53,977 nt of DNA from Flavobacterium psychrophilum (GTDB lineage Bacteria; Bacteroidota; Bacteroidia; Flavobacteriales; Flavobacteriaceae), in NCBI GenBank assembly GCA_945874225.1, contig CAMCFT010000026.1, positions 1 through 53,977 on the forward strand. The letters run 5' to 3'. Position 1 is the first letter of the stretch, and each line of letters opens with the position of its first letter. The translations under genes and the position numbers were made by a program. The notes under the pieces were generated by a model. The model did not search any database and was not told where the DNA came from. It saw only the letters and a list, made by a program, of their open reading frames with translations. Shown piece by piece: positions 1 to 6,809 of this stretch.

Positions 1-1092
1 TATTTTATAAAATTTATGCTTTCATCGGATTATTTTGATTTTGCCAATAAACCAAAAGGAGTTCTTCCTTTTCATAAATATAAAACCCATATTGCCACAG
101 CAATTGAAGAACATTTGTATGAATGTGCTTATTATTCGAGTTCTAACGGTAGTTCTCAATTGCATTTTACCGTTTCGGAAATACATCAAAATCAATTCGA
201 ATATATTGTAAATAGAGCAAAAAACACGGTAGAAAAAGCTTCTGAAACCACTATAAATATTAGCTATTCTTACCAAAACAAAAGTACAGATACTATTGCC
301 GTTGATTTGAATAATAATCCATTCCGGGATGAAAATGAAAAATTAATTTTTAGACCAGGAGGTCACGGTGCTTTAATCGAGAATTTGAATAACCTCGATG
401 CCAATCTTATTTTTATAAAAAATATTGACAATGTTATTCAAGATCATATCGAAAGCATCGCTTTGTATAAAAAAGCATTGGCTGGAATTTTAGTTGAATT
501 GCAACAACAAATTTTCAACTATTTGAATGAAATTGAAAATTTGAAGGATGATAAGCTAGATGAAATTATTGCTTTCTCTAAAAGTAATTTGAATATAGAT
601 ATTCTTGAGGATTTCCAAAAATATACTTTAGAGAATAAAATCAGCTACATGAAAAACATTCTTGACAGACCAATTCGTGTTTGCGGGATGGTTAAAAATG
701 AAGGTGAACCTGGAGGCGGACCTTTTTGGGTTCGTGATTCAAAAGGAGCTGTTTCTTTGCAAATTGTGGAGAGTTCACAAGTGGATTTGGCGAATGCCAG
801 TCAAGCTAAAATACTTGCCGACGCCACACATTTTAATCCAGTAGATTTGGTTTGTGGAATCAGGAATTATAAAAATGAAAATTTTGATTTAACTCAGTTT
901 ATTGATCCAAATAGTGGTTTTATTGTAGAAAAAAATAAGGATGGTAAGTCATTGAAAGGCTATGAATTGCCTGGTTTATGGAATGGAGCGATGGCAAATT
1001 GGCTCACAATTTTTGTTGAAGTTCCATTGATTACCTTCAATCCTGTGAAAACAGTAAATGATTTATTGAAACCTGCACATCAACCACAATAG
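1..1092 (+). CDS. DUF4301 family protein, 5'-truncated by the window edge
   Basis: The frame is open from base 1, and the first in-frame ATG (16) is preceded by sense codons, so this is the C-terminal part of a longer gene. The text reads PKGVLPFHKY near the start and contains a GGHGALIENLN stretch and a GGGPFWV stretch. I recognise these as DUF4301, a Bacteroidota family of about 500 residues that resembles nucleotidyltransferases. Its function is unknown. The stop lies 2 nt before the TTG start of the ArfB-like gene, so the two are probably co-transcribed. Family assignment is from memory of the motif pattern; the missing N-terminus cannot be judged. Confidence 0.75.
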   Translation, partial: YFIKFMLSSDYFDFANKPKGVLPFHKYKTHIATAIEEHLYECAYYSSSNGSSQLHFTVSEIHQNQFEYIVNRAKNTVEKASETTINISYSYQNKSTDTIAVDLNNNPFRDENEKLIFRPGGHGALIENLNNLDANLIFIKNIDNVIQDHIESIALYKKALAGILVELQQQIFNYLNEIENLKDDKLDEIIAFSKSNLNIDILEDFQKYTLENKISYMKNILDRPIRVCGMVKNEGEPGGGPFWVRDSKGAVSLQIVESSQVDLANASQAKILADATHFNPVDLVCGIRNYKNENFDLTQFIDPNSGFIVEKNKDGKSLKGYELPGLWNGAMANWLTIFVEVPLITFNPVKTVNDLLKPAHQPQ

Positions 1093-1094
1093 CT

Positions 1095-1496
1095 TTGGAA
1101 TCCAATAAAATCATATCAGAATTGCAGTTCAAAGCTGTCCGTAGCAGTGGTGCAGGTGGTCAAAACGTCAATAAAGTTTCCTCAAAAGTGGTTTTGACTT
1201 TTGATTTGAAAAATTCCCAAGCCTTATCTGATGAAGAAAAAATTAGACTGGAAACGAAACTATCCTCAAGATTAACATCGGAATTAGTTCTAATTTTAAA
1301 TTGTGACGAAGATCGAAGCCAAATCAAAAACAAAGCAATTGTAACCAAACGTTTTCTGGATATAATTACTGCTGGGCTTGTAATTCCAAAAATAAGGAAA
1401 GCCACAAAAATTCCTAAATCGGTCATTCGAAAACGGATTAAAGAGAAAAAGAATTTATCTGAAATCAAGAAATCCAGAAGAAAACCTGACTTTTAG
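1095..1496 (+). CDS. arfB: ArfB-like peptidyl-tRNA hydrolase (ribosome rescue)
   Basis: The 133-residue protein is a small release-factor-like hydrolase. It has the catalytic GGQ at residues 21-23 inside SSGAGGQNVNK, and a basic C-terminal tail (RKRIKEKKNLSEIKKSRRKPDF). Family knowledge: ArfB/YaeJ hydrolyses peptidyl-tRNA on ribosomes stalled without a stop codon, and the tail enters the empty mRNA channel. There is no upstream ATG, so the start is taken as TTG at 1095, two bases after the preceding stop. The protein lacks release-factor domains 2 and 4, so it is not RF1 or RF2. A palindromic repeat follows the stop. Confidence 0.88.
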   Translation: MESNKIISELQFKAVRSSGAGGQNVNKVSSKVVLTFDLKNSQALSDEEKIRLETKLSSRLTSELVLILNCDEDRSQIKNKAIVTKRFLDIITAGLVIPKIRKATKIPKSVIRKRIKEKKNLSEIKKSRRKPDF

Positions 1497-1506
1497 TTGT
1501 TATTCT

Positions 1507-1576
1507 GTCATTGCGAGGAACGAAGCAATCGCACTTATTGCTCTCGTTATTAGATCGCTTCGTTCCTCGCAATGAC
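1507..1576. repeat. Palindromic REP-like element after arfB
   Basis: Arms at 1507-1530 and 1553-1576 are 24 bp long and inverted with one mismatch, around a 22-nt spacer. The core reads CATTGCGAGGAACGAAGC. The element has no long T-tract directly after the stem, so it is not a typical terminator. Its translation yields the familiar spurious HCEERSD peptide seen in many bacterial genomes. It is probably a dispersed extragenic palindrome that may also protect the arfB mRNA 3' end. Confidence 0.8.
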
Positions 1577-1588
1577 AAATAGTGTTTT

Positions 1589-1623
1589 TTTGTTTTTTAT
1601 AATAACAAAAAAAGCTACTTTTG
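1589..1623 (+). promoter_or_regulatory. Flavobacterial-type promoter of the TPP-regulated receptor gene
   Basis: TACTTTTG at 1616-1623 matches the Bacteroidota -7 element TAnnTTTG. TTTG at 1589-1592 lies 23 bp upstream, at the long end of the accepted spacing. Transcription would begin near 1628, at the 5' edge of the TPP aptamer. Confidence 0.6.
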
Positions 1624-1628
1624 TCCCG

Positions 1629-1720
1629 TCTCAAAGGGGTGCTGGATTCCAAAAATGGAATGATAGCTGAGATTATACCCATCGAACCTGAACAGGTAAT
1701 GCTGTTAAGGGAAAATAGAA
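1629..1720 (+). ncRNA. TPP riboswitch (THI element)
   Basis: The conserved THI-box words are present in order: GGGGTGCT (1636-1643), GCTGAGATTATACCC (1666-1680), GAACCTGA and CAGGTAATGCTG (1684-1704), then AGGGAA (1708-1713). These make up the two sensor arms that bind the pyrimidine and pyrophosphate of thiamine pyrophosphate. The closing helix P1 is weak or degenerate as I read it. The aptamer lies in the 5' leader of the TonB receptor gene at 1818, so uptake is predicted to be shut off when TPP is plentiful. The leader downstream (1721-1817) has no clear terminator, which suggests translational control. Confidence 0.93.
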
Positions 1721-1797
1721 TTAAAGATGAAGTGCACGTCATCCGGAAATTCAGAAAAATCATTTTTTAATTTAACAAAAGAATAATTCCCCCTTTT

Positions 1798-1819
1798 ATT
1801 CGTAATACTTTTTACGGAT
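1798..1819 (+). promoter_or_regulatory. Hairpin overlapping the start codon of the TPP-regulated receptor
   Basis: ATTCGTAA (1798-1805) can pair with TTACGGAT (1812-1819) with one G-U pair and a six-base loop. The right arm includes the first two bases of the ATG at 1818. Just upstream, CCCCTTT (1790-1796) is complementary to AAAGGGG (1633-1639) of the aptamer. Together they could form a switching expression platform. This is a by-eye structure and has not been folded. Confidence 0.4.
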
Positions 1820-3971
1820 GAATACAATTATTAGTTTCAGAATCAAAGTGCCAAAGAGATTTACTATTTCAATGTCTTTTCTCTTTTCTCTTTTCTCTTT
1901 TCTCTCTTTCTCACAAGAAAAACAACAAGACACAACAAAAGTCAACCAACTCGATGAAGTTTTGGTTTCGGCCATTCGGGTTACCACAAAAACGCCAGTA
2001 ACATTTTCTAATGTCAGCAAGGAAGAATTGGCGCAACGCAATCTAGGTCAAGATATTCCTGTATTATTAAATTATTTGCCGTCTGTTATTACCACAACCG
2101 ATGCCGGAAATGGAGTGGGTTACACTGGGATTCGTGTCCGCGGAAGCGATGCAACTCGGGTAAACGTTACTATCAACGGTATTCCATACAATGACTCGGA
2201 AAGTCACGGAACTTATTGGGTGAATATGCCCGATTTTGCATCTTCTTTAGAGAGTGTTCAGTTGCAACGCGGTGTGGGAACTTCCACTAATGGTGCCGGA
2301 GCTTTTGGCGCAAGCCTAAATATGCTTACTGATACTTATGCTAAGAAAGGAACTGGCGAAATTTCCAGTTCCATCGGAAGTTTTAATACTCAAAAAAACA
2401 CGGTGAAATTCAGTACCGGTTTGATGAACGATCATTTTGAAATTGCGGGACGTTTGTCCACTTTGAAATCAGATGGTTATATGGATAGAGCTAGTTCAAA
2501 TTTGAAATCGTATTTTCTTCAAGGAACTTATGTGGGCAATACGACCTTGATTAAGGCATTGGCATTTGGTGGAACAGAGAAAACGTATCAATCCTGGAAC
2601 GGAATTGACGCTGCAACTTTAGAAACCGACAGAACCTTCAACTCGGCTGGTATGTTTACTGACGAGTTTGGACAAGCTCGTTTCTATGACAACGAAACCG
2701 ATAATTACCAACAAGATCATTACCAATTGCATTGGAACGAAAAAATATCTGAAAATTGGAGCGCGAATTTAGCTTTTCATTACACCAAAGGAAAAGGCTA
2801 TTACGAAAATTACAAAGAAGATGCTGATATGGCGGATTATAATTTAAAAGCTGTTGGAGCAATAACAACAACCGATTTAATTCGTCAAAAATGGTTGGAC
2901 AATGATTTCTATGGAACAACATTTTCGACCAATTACAAAGCTAAAAAGTTAGACTTGATTTTAGGCGGAGGATGGAACAAATACGAAGGAGACCATTTTG
3001 GTAAAGTAATCTGGGCACGATTTGCTTCTCAAAGTGAATTGGGAGACCATTATTACGATGATGCTGCTTCAAAAGCGGACGGAAATATTTTTGCAAAAGC
3101 CAACTATCAAATTACCAAAAAAATCAGTTTGTTTGGCGATTTGCAACTTCGAAATGTGCATTACAAAGTGGATAGTCCAGAAACAGGTTTGGTCAACGAC
3201 ACCTTCAATTTCTTTAATCCAAAGGCAGGTTTGAATTATGATATTAATGCAAATAACAAGTTGTATTTTTCGTATGCTAAAGCCAATCGGGAACCTAACA
3301 GAACCGATTATGAAAATGGAAGTCCAAAACCAGAAAAATTAAACGATTTTGAATTGGGATGGCGTTTTAAAACGGCTAAAAGTCAGGTAAATATCAATGG
3401 ATATTATATGCGTTACAAAGATCAACTGGTTTTGACAGGTGGTTTTGACGATGTGGGAAGTCCTATCCGTAAAAATAGCGGTGACAGTTACAGATTGGGA
3501 CTAGAAGTTGATGCAGCTTTGAAACTATCAAAAAATTGGACTATTTCACCCAATTTCACAATAAGCAGCAACAAGAATGTCGATTTTATTTCTGATGTAA
3601 ATGGAGTTTTAACAAATTTAGGAGATACCAATATCGCTTATTCGCCTAATTTTATCGCAGGAAATATTTTGACTTTTTCACCAATGCCGGCTCTTAGACT
3701 TAGTTTGTTGTCCAAGTATGTCAGCGAGCAATATATGAATAATATTGATGATGCTAGTGGCAAATTGAAGGATTATTTTGTCAATGATTTCAATGTTTCA
3801 TACGAAATTACAACCAAATCAATCTTTAAATCTATTGTAATTAATGCTTTGGCAAATAACATATTTAATGTTGATTATGTTTCCAATGGAGCCGATTATG
3901 GTGGAGGATATGTTTATTATTATCCGCAAGCAGGAGCTAACTTTTTAGTAGGTCTGGCACTTAAGTTTTAG
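1818..3971 (+). CDS. TonB-dependent outer-membrane receptor, probably thiamine uptake
   Basis: The 717-residue protein has a signal peptide ending around FSFLSFSQ. A plug domain follows (DEVLVSAIRV at about residue 46, GVGYTGIRVRGSD, NVTINGIPYNDSESHG, LQRGVGTSTNGAGAFGASLNM). The remainder is a 22-strand-type beta-barrel ending in LALKF with a C-terminal Phe, as usual for BAM substrates. There is no CarboxypepD-like N-terminal domain and no SusD partner. The upstream TPP riboswitch is the argument for thiamine or a thiamine derivative as substrate; TPP-controlled TonB receptors are known in Bacteroides. A second ATG at 1872 would still leave an intact signal peptide. A strong terminator follows. 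Confidence 0.88.
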   Translation: MNTIISFRIKVPKRFTISMSFLFSLFSFLSFSQEKQQDTTKVNQLDEVLVSAIRVTTKTPVTFSNVSKEELAQRNLGQDIPVLLNYLPSVITTTDAGNGVGYTGIRVRGSDATRVNVTINGIPYNDSESHGTYWVNMPDFASSLESVQLQRGVGTSTNGAGAFGASLNMLTDTYAKKGTGEISSSIGSFNTQKNTVKFSTGLMNDHFEIAGRLSTLKSDGYMDRASSNLKSYFLQGTYVGNTTLIKALAFGGTEKTYQSWNGIDAATLETDRTFNSAGMFTDEFGQARFYDNETDNYQQDHYQLHWNEKISENWSANLAFHYTKGKGYYENYKEDADMADYNLKAVGAITTTDLIRQKWLDNDFYGTTFSTNYKAKKLDLILGGGWNKYEGDHFGKVIWARFASQSELGDHYYDDAASKADGNIFAKANYQITKKISLFGDLQLRNVHYKVDSPETGLVNDTFNFFNPKAGLNYDINANNKLYFSYAKANREPNRTDYENGSPKPEKLNDFELGWRFKTAKSQVNINGYYMRYKDQLVLTGGFDDVGSPIRKNSGDSYRLGLEVDAALKLSKNWTISPNFTISSNKNVDFISDVNGVLTNLGDTNIAYSPNFIAGNILTFSPMPALRLSLLSKYVSEQYMNNIDDASGKLKDYFVNDFNVSYEITTKSIFKSIVINALANNIFNVDYVSNGADYGGGYVYYYPQAGANFLVGLALKF

Positions 3972-3991
3972 ATCCATTTTTGAATAAAGCT

Positions 3992-4025
3992 AAAAAACCT
4001 GATGTTTGCATCAGGTTTTTTGTTT
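3992..4025. terminator. Terminator between the TonB receptor and the convergent lipoprotein gene
   Basis: AAAAAACCTGATG and CATCAGGTTTTTT pair around a TTTG loop. A-runs and T-runs on both sides make it usable in both directions, which fits the convergent gene arrangement. Confidence 0.85.
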
Positions 4026-4444
4026 TAATTATACACGTGAATTAAATTTCCGTTGACTTCAACTCGGTATTGTTTTAAAGGATATTGTTTCCCGGCACAT
4101 TGACCTGAAAACAAACTATATTCCGCACTGTCGCAAGCACAAAGAGCATTAATCCCTTTTATTGTCATTGTAGAACAGGAACTCAAAGCCTGATTAGGAC
4201 AAGCCGCATCAAAGGCATTAAAGGTTGTGCCGGAATTATTAAAAACAATTATTCCACGAACTCCTTGATTGGGAATATAAACAGCATTACTCACGAATTT
4301 AAGATTGGAATATTCAGGAAGACTCAAATTAATATTTAAGTTAACAGAGTAATTTGGCAAATATGGATTGTTATTATTAGTAGAGTTGGTGCTACAACCA
4401 AAAAGCATTGGAAAGGCTACCAAAAGAATGAAATATTTTTTCAT
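4025..4444 (-). CDS. Lipoprotein with degenerate Rieske-like motif
   Basis: The 139-residue protein begins with a lipoprotein signal peptide with lipobox LFGC (Cys17) and an Asn-rich linker. The C-terminal half resembles a Rieske fold: box 1 is ACPNQALSSC (C82, N84, C90) and box 2 is CACDSAEYSLFSGQC (C102, C104, D105, C116). In true Rieske proteins the residues at the N84 and D105 positions are the two histidine ligands of the [2Fe-2S] cluster, so a normal cluster seems impossible. The cysteines may instead form disulfides in the periplasm. It forms its own transcription unit; CAAATTTA at 4476-4483 gives a TAAATTTG element on the minus strand. Function unknown. Confidence 0.7.
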   Translation of the reverse strand: MKKYFILLVAFPMLFGCSTNSTNNNNPYLPNYSVNLNINLSLPEYSNLKFVSNAVYIPNQGVRGIIVFNNSGTTFNAFDAACPNQALSSCSTMTIKGINALCACDSAEYSLFSGQCAGKQYPLKQYRVEVNGNLIHVYN

Positions 4445-4544
4445 TATTCAAAATATATTAAAAGAATTAGTGAAACAAATTTAATTTATTTAACTTTGAA
4501 ATAGATATGTTTAACGTATATTTATAAATTAAATAAAATTAAAG

Positions 4545-4552
4545 TATCTTTG
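4545..4552 (+). promoter_or_regulatory. greA promoter -7 element
   Basis: TATCTTTG matches TAnnTTTG. No convincing TTTG lies at the expected -33 distance in this AT-rich stretch. It places transcription start just ahead of the leader hairpin at 4560. Confidence 0.5.
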
Positions 4553-4559
4553 TGGAAAG

Positions 4560-4586
4560 AAATCCCGTCCTGATGGGATTTTTCTA
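4560..4586 (+). promoter_or_regulatory. Terminator-like hairpin in the greA leader (candidate attenuator)
   Basis: AAATCCC (4560-4566) pairs with GGGATTT (4575-4581) around an eight-base loop and is followed by a T-rich run. It sits between the putative promoter and the greA ATG at 4608, so it can only act on greA transcription. An attenuating terminator in the greA leader is known in enterobacteria. Function here is inferred. Confidence 0.5.
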
Positions 4587-4607
4587 TTTTATATAAACGA
4601 TGAAGTT

Positions 4608-5084
4608 ATGACTAAAGTATCTTATTACACCGCCGAAGGATTAAAGAAATTAAGAGAAGAATTAGACTATTTAAAAAGTGTGATGCGTCCAAAAGCGTCC
4701 CAAGATATAGCAGAAGCAAGAGATAAAGGCGATTTGTCTGAGAATGCCGAATACGATGCTGCCAAAGAAGCACAAGGAATGTTGGAAATGAGAATTGCCA
4801 AGCTGGAAGACGTGCATTCTAACGCAAGATTAATTGATGAAACACAACTTGATGTTTCCAAAGTATTGGTTTTGTCGAATGTAAAAATCAAGAATCAAGC
4901 CAATGGAATGGAAATGAAATACACGCTTGTAGCCGAAAGTGAAGCTGATTTAAAAACAGGAAAAATCTCCGTAACTTCACCAATAGGTAGAGGTTTACTA
5001 GGGAAAAAAGTAGGCGAAGTAGCAGAAATCACAGTTCCAAACGGAGTTTTGAAATTTGAAATCTTGGAAGTTTCTCGCGATTAA
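4608..5084 (+). CDS. greA: Transcription elongation factor GreA
   Basis: The 158-residue length is typical of GreA. The N-terminal coiled coil carries the acidic tip DKGDLSENAEYDAAKEAQ (residues about 39-56), whose Asp and Glu enter the RNA polymerase secondary channel to promote cleavage of backtracked RNA. The C-terminal FKBP-like domain ends with VTSPIGRGLLGKKVGEVAEI. The start ATG at 4608 follows an A-rich stretch. A HIT-family gene follows 69 nt downstream with no strong terminator between them, so the two are probably co-transcribed. The leader hairpin upstream suggests attenuation. Confidence 0.97.
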   Translation: MTKVSYYTAEGLKKLREELDYLKSVMRPKASQDIAEARDKGDLSENAEYDAAKEAQGMLEMRIAKLEDVHSNARLIDETQLDVSKVLVLSNVKIKNQANGMEMKYTLVAESEADLKTGKISVTSPIGRGLLGKKVGEVAEITVPNGVLKFEILEVSRD

Positions 5085-5090
5085 AAAGGG

Positions 5091-5125
5091 TAATCGGTTA
5101 ATTGTTTTATTCGATTAACCGATTA
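5091..5125. repeat. Inverted repeat between greA and the HIT gene
   Basis: TAATCGGTTAATTG (5091-5104) is inverted at 5112-5125 with only one G-U pair, around a seven-base loop. The word GGTTAAT and its complement recur around it. There is no T-tract, so it is more likely an extragenic palindrome or mRNA-stabilising hairpin than a terminator. Confidence 0.65.
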
Positions 5126-5153
5126 ACCAAATAAACAAATAACCTTTTAAGCA

Positions 5154-5543
5154 ATGTCAAGTATTTTTACCAAAATCATAAACGGAGAAATTCCTTGCTA
5201 CAAAATAGCCGAGGATGCTGATTTTTTGGCTTTTTTGGATGTAAATCCAAATGCAAAAGGACACACTTTATGTGTTCCAAAACAAGAAATTGACAAAATT
5301 TTCGACATCGAAGATGACTTGTATCTTAGATTGATGCAGTTTTCCAAAAAAATTGCCATAGCACTCGAAAAAACAGTTCCTTGTAAAAGAATAGGAATGG
5401 CAGTCATAGGGCTTGAAGTTCCTCACGCACACGTTCATTTAATTCCATTGAATGAAATGGGAGAAATGACATTTAAGCACAAAGTAAGTTTGACTAAGGA
5501 AGAATTTGAATCATTAGCCAAAAGTATTAAAGCCAATTTATAA
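5154..5543 (+). CDS. HIT family nucleotide-binding hydrolase
   Basis: The 129-residue protein has the histidine-triad signature HAHVHLIP near residue 90. The N-terminus SSIFTKIINGEIPCYKI and the word FLDVNPNAKGHTLCVPK are typical of Hint/HIT proteins. Members hydrolyse nucleotide phosphoramidates such as AMP-lysine, or dinucleoside polyphosphates; the exact substrate cannot be read from the sequence. It follows greA in the same direction and is closed by a strong terminator at 5584-5613. Confidence 0.93.
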   Translation: MSSIFTKIINGEIPCYKIAEDADFLAFLDVNPNAKGHTLCVPKQEIDKIFDIEDDLYLRLMQFSKKIAIALEKTVPCKRIGMAVIGLEVPHAHVHLIPLNEMGEMTFKHKVSLTKEEFESLAKSIKANL

Positions 5544-5583
5544 TGTTGAATAGATAAAACAAATTGGTATGGTTTTCGTTTAG

Positions 5584-5618
5584 AAAGGGAATGGGTGAAA
5601 ATCCATTCCCTTTTAATT
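5584..5618 (+). terminator. Terminator of greA-HIT
   Basis: AAAGGGAATGG (5584-5594) pairs perfectly with CCATTCCCTTT (5603-5613) around an eight-base loop, followed by TTTTAATTT. A GTG at 5595 in frame with the next gene lies inside this hairpin and is therefore not used as its start. Confidence 0.85.
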
Positions 5619-5636
5619 TATGAGTTACCCTGTAAT

Positions 5637-6809
5637 ATGAAAATAATATATTTACTACTTTCTTTCCTTTTCTCTATTTTAAGTTTCGGTCAAGCCAATG
5701 TTGAATACGCTTTAATTGACAAAAAAATGGCTGCAATTCCCCAGAATTCAAGCACTTCTACAGATGCAATTGCGAAGTACATAAACTCTAATTTTAAAAC
5801 AGAAAACGAGAAAATCCGTGCGGTTTTTTATTGGACGGCATCAAACATTAGCTATGATGTAAAGAATATGTATGCTGTAATTATAAATGAAAATCCACAA
5901 GGTAGAATTGCAAAAACATTAAAAACTAAAAAAGGAATTTGTGGTGACTATGCTGCAATTTTTAATGAAATAGCCGCTTTAGTTGGTGTAAAATCTGTTG
6001 TAATTGAAGGTTATACGAAGCAAAACGGAAAAGTTGCCACCCTGTCTCACGCTTGGTGTGCGGCAAAAATTGACAAAAAGTGGTATTTATTTGACCCAAC
6101 TTGGGGTTCTGGGTCTGTTTATAATGGAAAGTTTATCAAGAAAAGAAATGATTATTATTTTAAAACGGAACCCGGAAAAATAATTTCATCACACATTCCA
6201 TTTGATTATTTGTGGCAATTTTTAAATTATCCTATTACAAATCAAGAGTTTTATGAAGATAAAATTCAAGTCAATAAATCAAAAACATATTTTGATTATC
6301 AAACAGAAATCGATAAATATGAAAGACTATCTGATGGTAATAAAGCATTTGAGACAGCAGAAAGAATCCAGAAAAACGGCATCTTAAATAATTTAATTTT
6401 AGAACAATATAAATACAAAAAGAACGAATTTACAATTTTGACCCACAATATAAATATTGAAAAATTAAATTCAATAACTAACGATTATAATCAAGCCATA
6501 ACTTTATTGAATGATTTCATTTATTACAGGAACAAAAAATTCAAACCCACTTTACCCGATTCTGAAATCAGTAAAATGATTCAAACACCAAAAGAGAATT
6601 TGGTCAAATGCCAGAACGATATTAATTTTGTTGGTTCAGTTGGAAGTGAGAATACTTCCAGTATCGCATCATTGAAAAAAAGCATTTATGAAGCTTTATC
6701 TCAAGCAGAAGAATACGAAACATTTGTAAAAGAATATTTAAGCAAGTCAAAAACGGGAAGAAAATCGATGTTTACCAAAGTAACTTGGTTTGGAATTCCC
6801 TTAAATTAA
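5637..6809 (+). CDS. Secreted transglutaminase-like protein
   Basis: The 390-residue protein (start ATG 5637) has a Sec signal peptide MKIIYLLLSFLFSILSFGQ. A transglutaminase-like core shows the expected triad: Cys102 in KKGICGDYA, His138 in LSHAWCA and Asp153 in LFDPTWGSG. Such Bacteroidota proteins are periplasmic or exported cysteine peptidase or transglutaminase folds of unknown substrate. The C-terminal half (from about residue 200) has no motif that I recognise. An in-frame GTG at 5595 would precede the signal peptide but lies in the upstream terminator. The 3' end overlaps the convergent histidine kinase gene by 9 nt. Confidence 0.82.
   Translation: MKIIYLLLSFLFSILSFGQANVEYALIDKKMAAIPQNSSTSTDAIAKYINSNFKTENEKIRAVFYWTASNISYDVKNMYAVIINENPQGRIAKTLKTKKGICGDYAAIFNEIAALVGVKSVVIEGYTKQNGKVATLSHAWCAAKIDKKWYLFDPTWGSGSVYNGKFIKKRNDYYFKTEPGKIISSHIPFDYLWQFLNYPITNQEFYEDKIQVNKSKTYFDYQTEIDKYERLSDGNKAFETAERIQKNGILNNLILEQYKYKKNEFTILTHNINIEKLNSITNDYNQAITLLNDFIYYRNKKFKPTLPDSEISKMIQTPKENLVKCQNDINFVGSVGSENTSSIASLKKSIYEALSQAEEYETFVKEYLSKSKTGRKSMFTKVTWFGIPLN

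Noticed and set aside
1500..1763. Minus-strand ORF of 87 codons after arfB
   Set aside because: It is the well-known HCEERSD spurious translation of the palindrome and runs through the TPP riboswitch.
5595..5636. GTG start for the transglutaminase-like gene
   Set aside because: It lies inside a perfect terminator hairpin and precedes a signal peptide that begins at the ATG at 5637.
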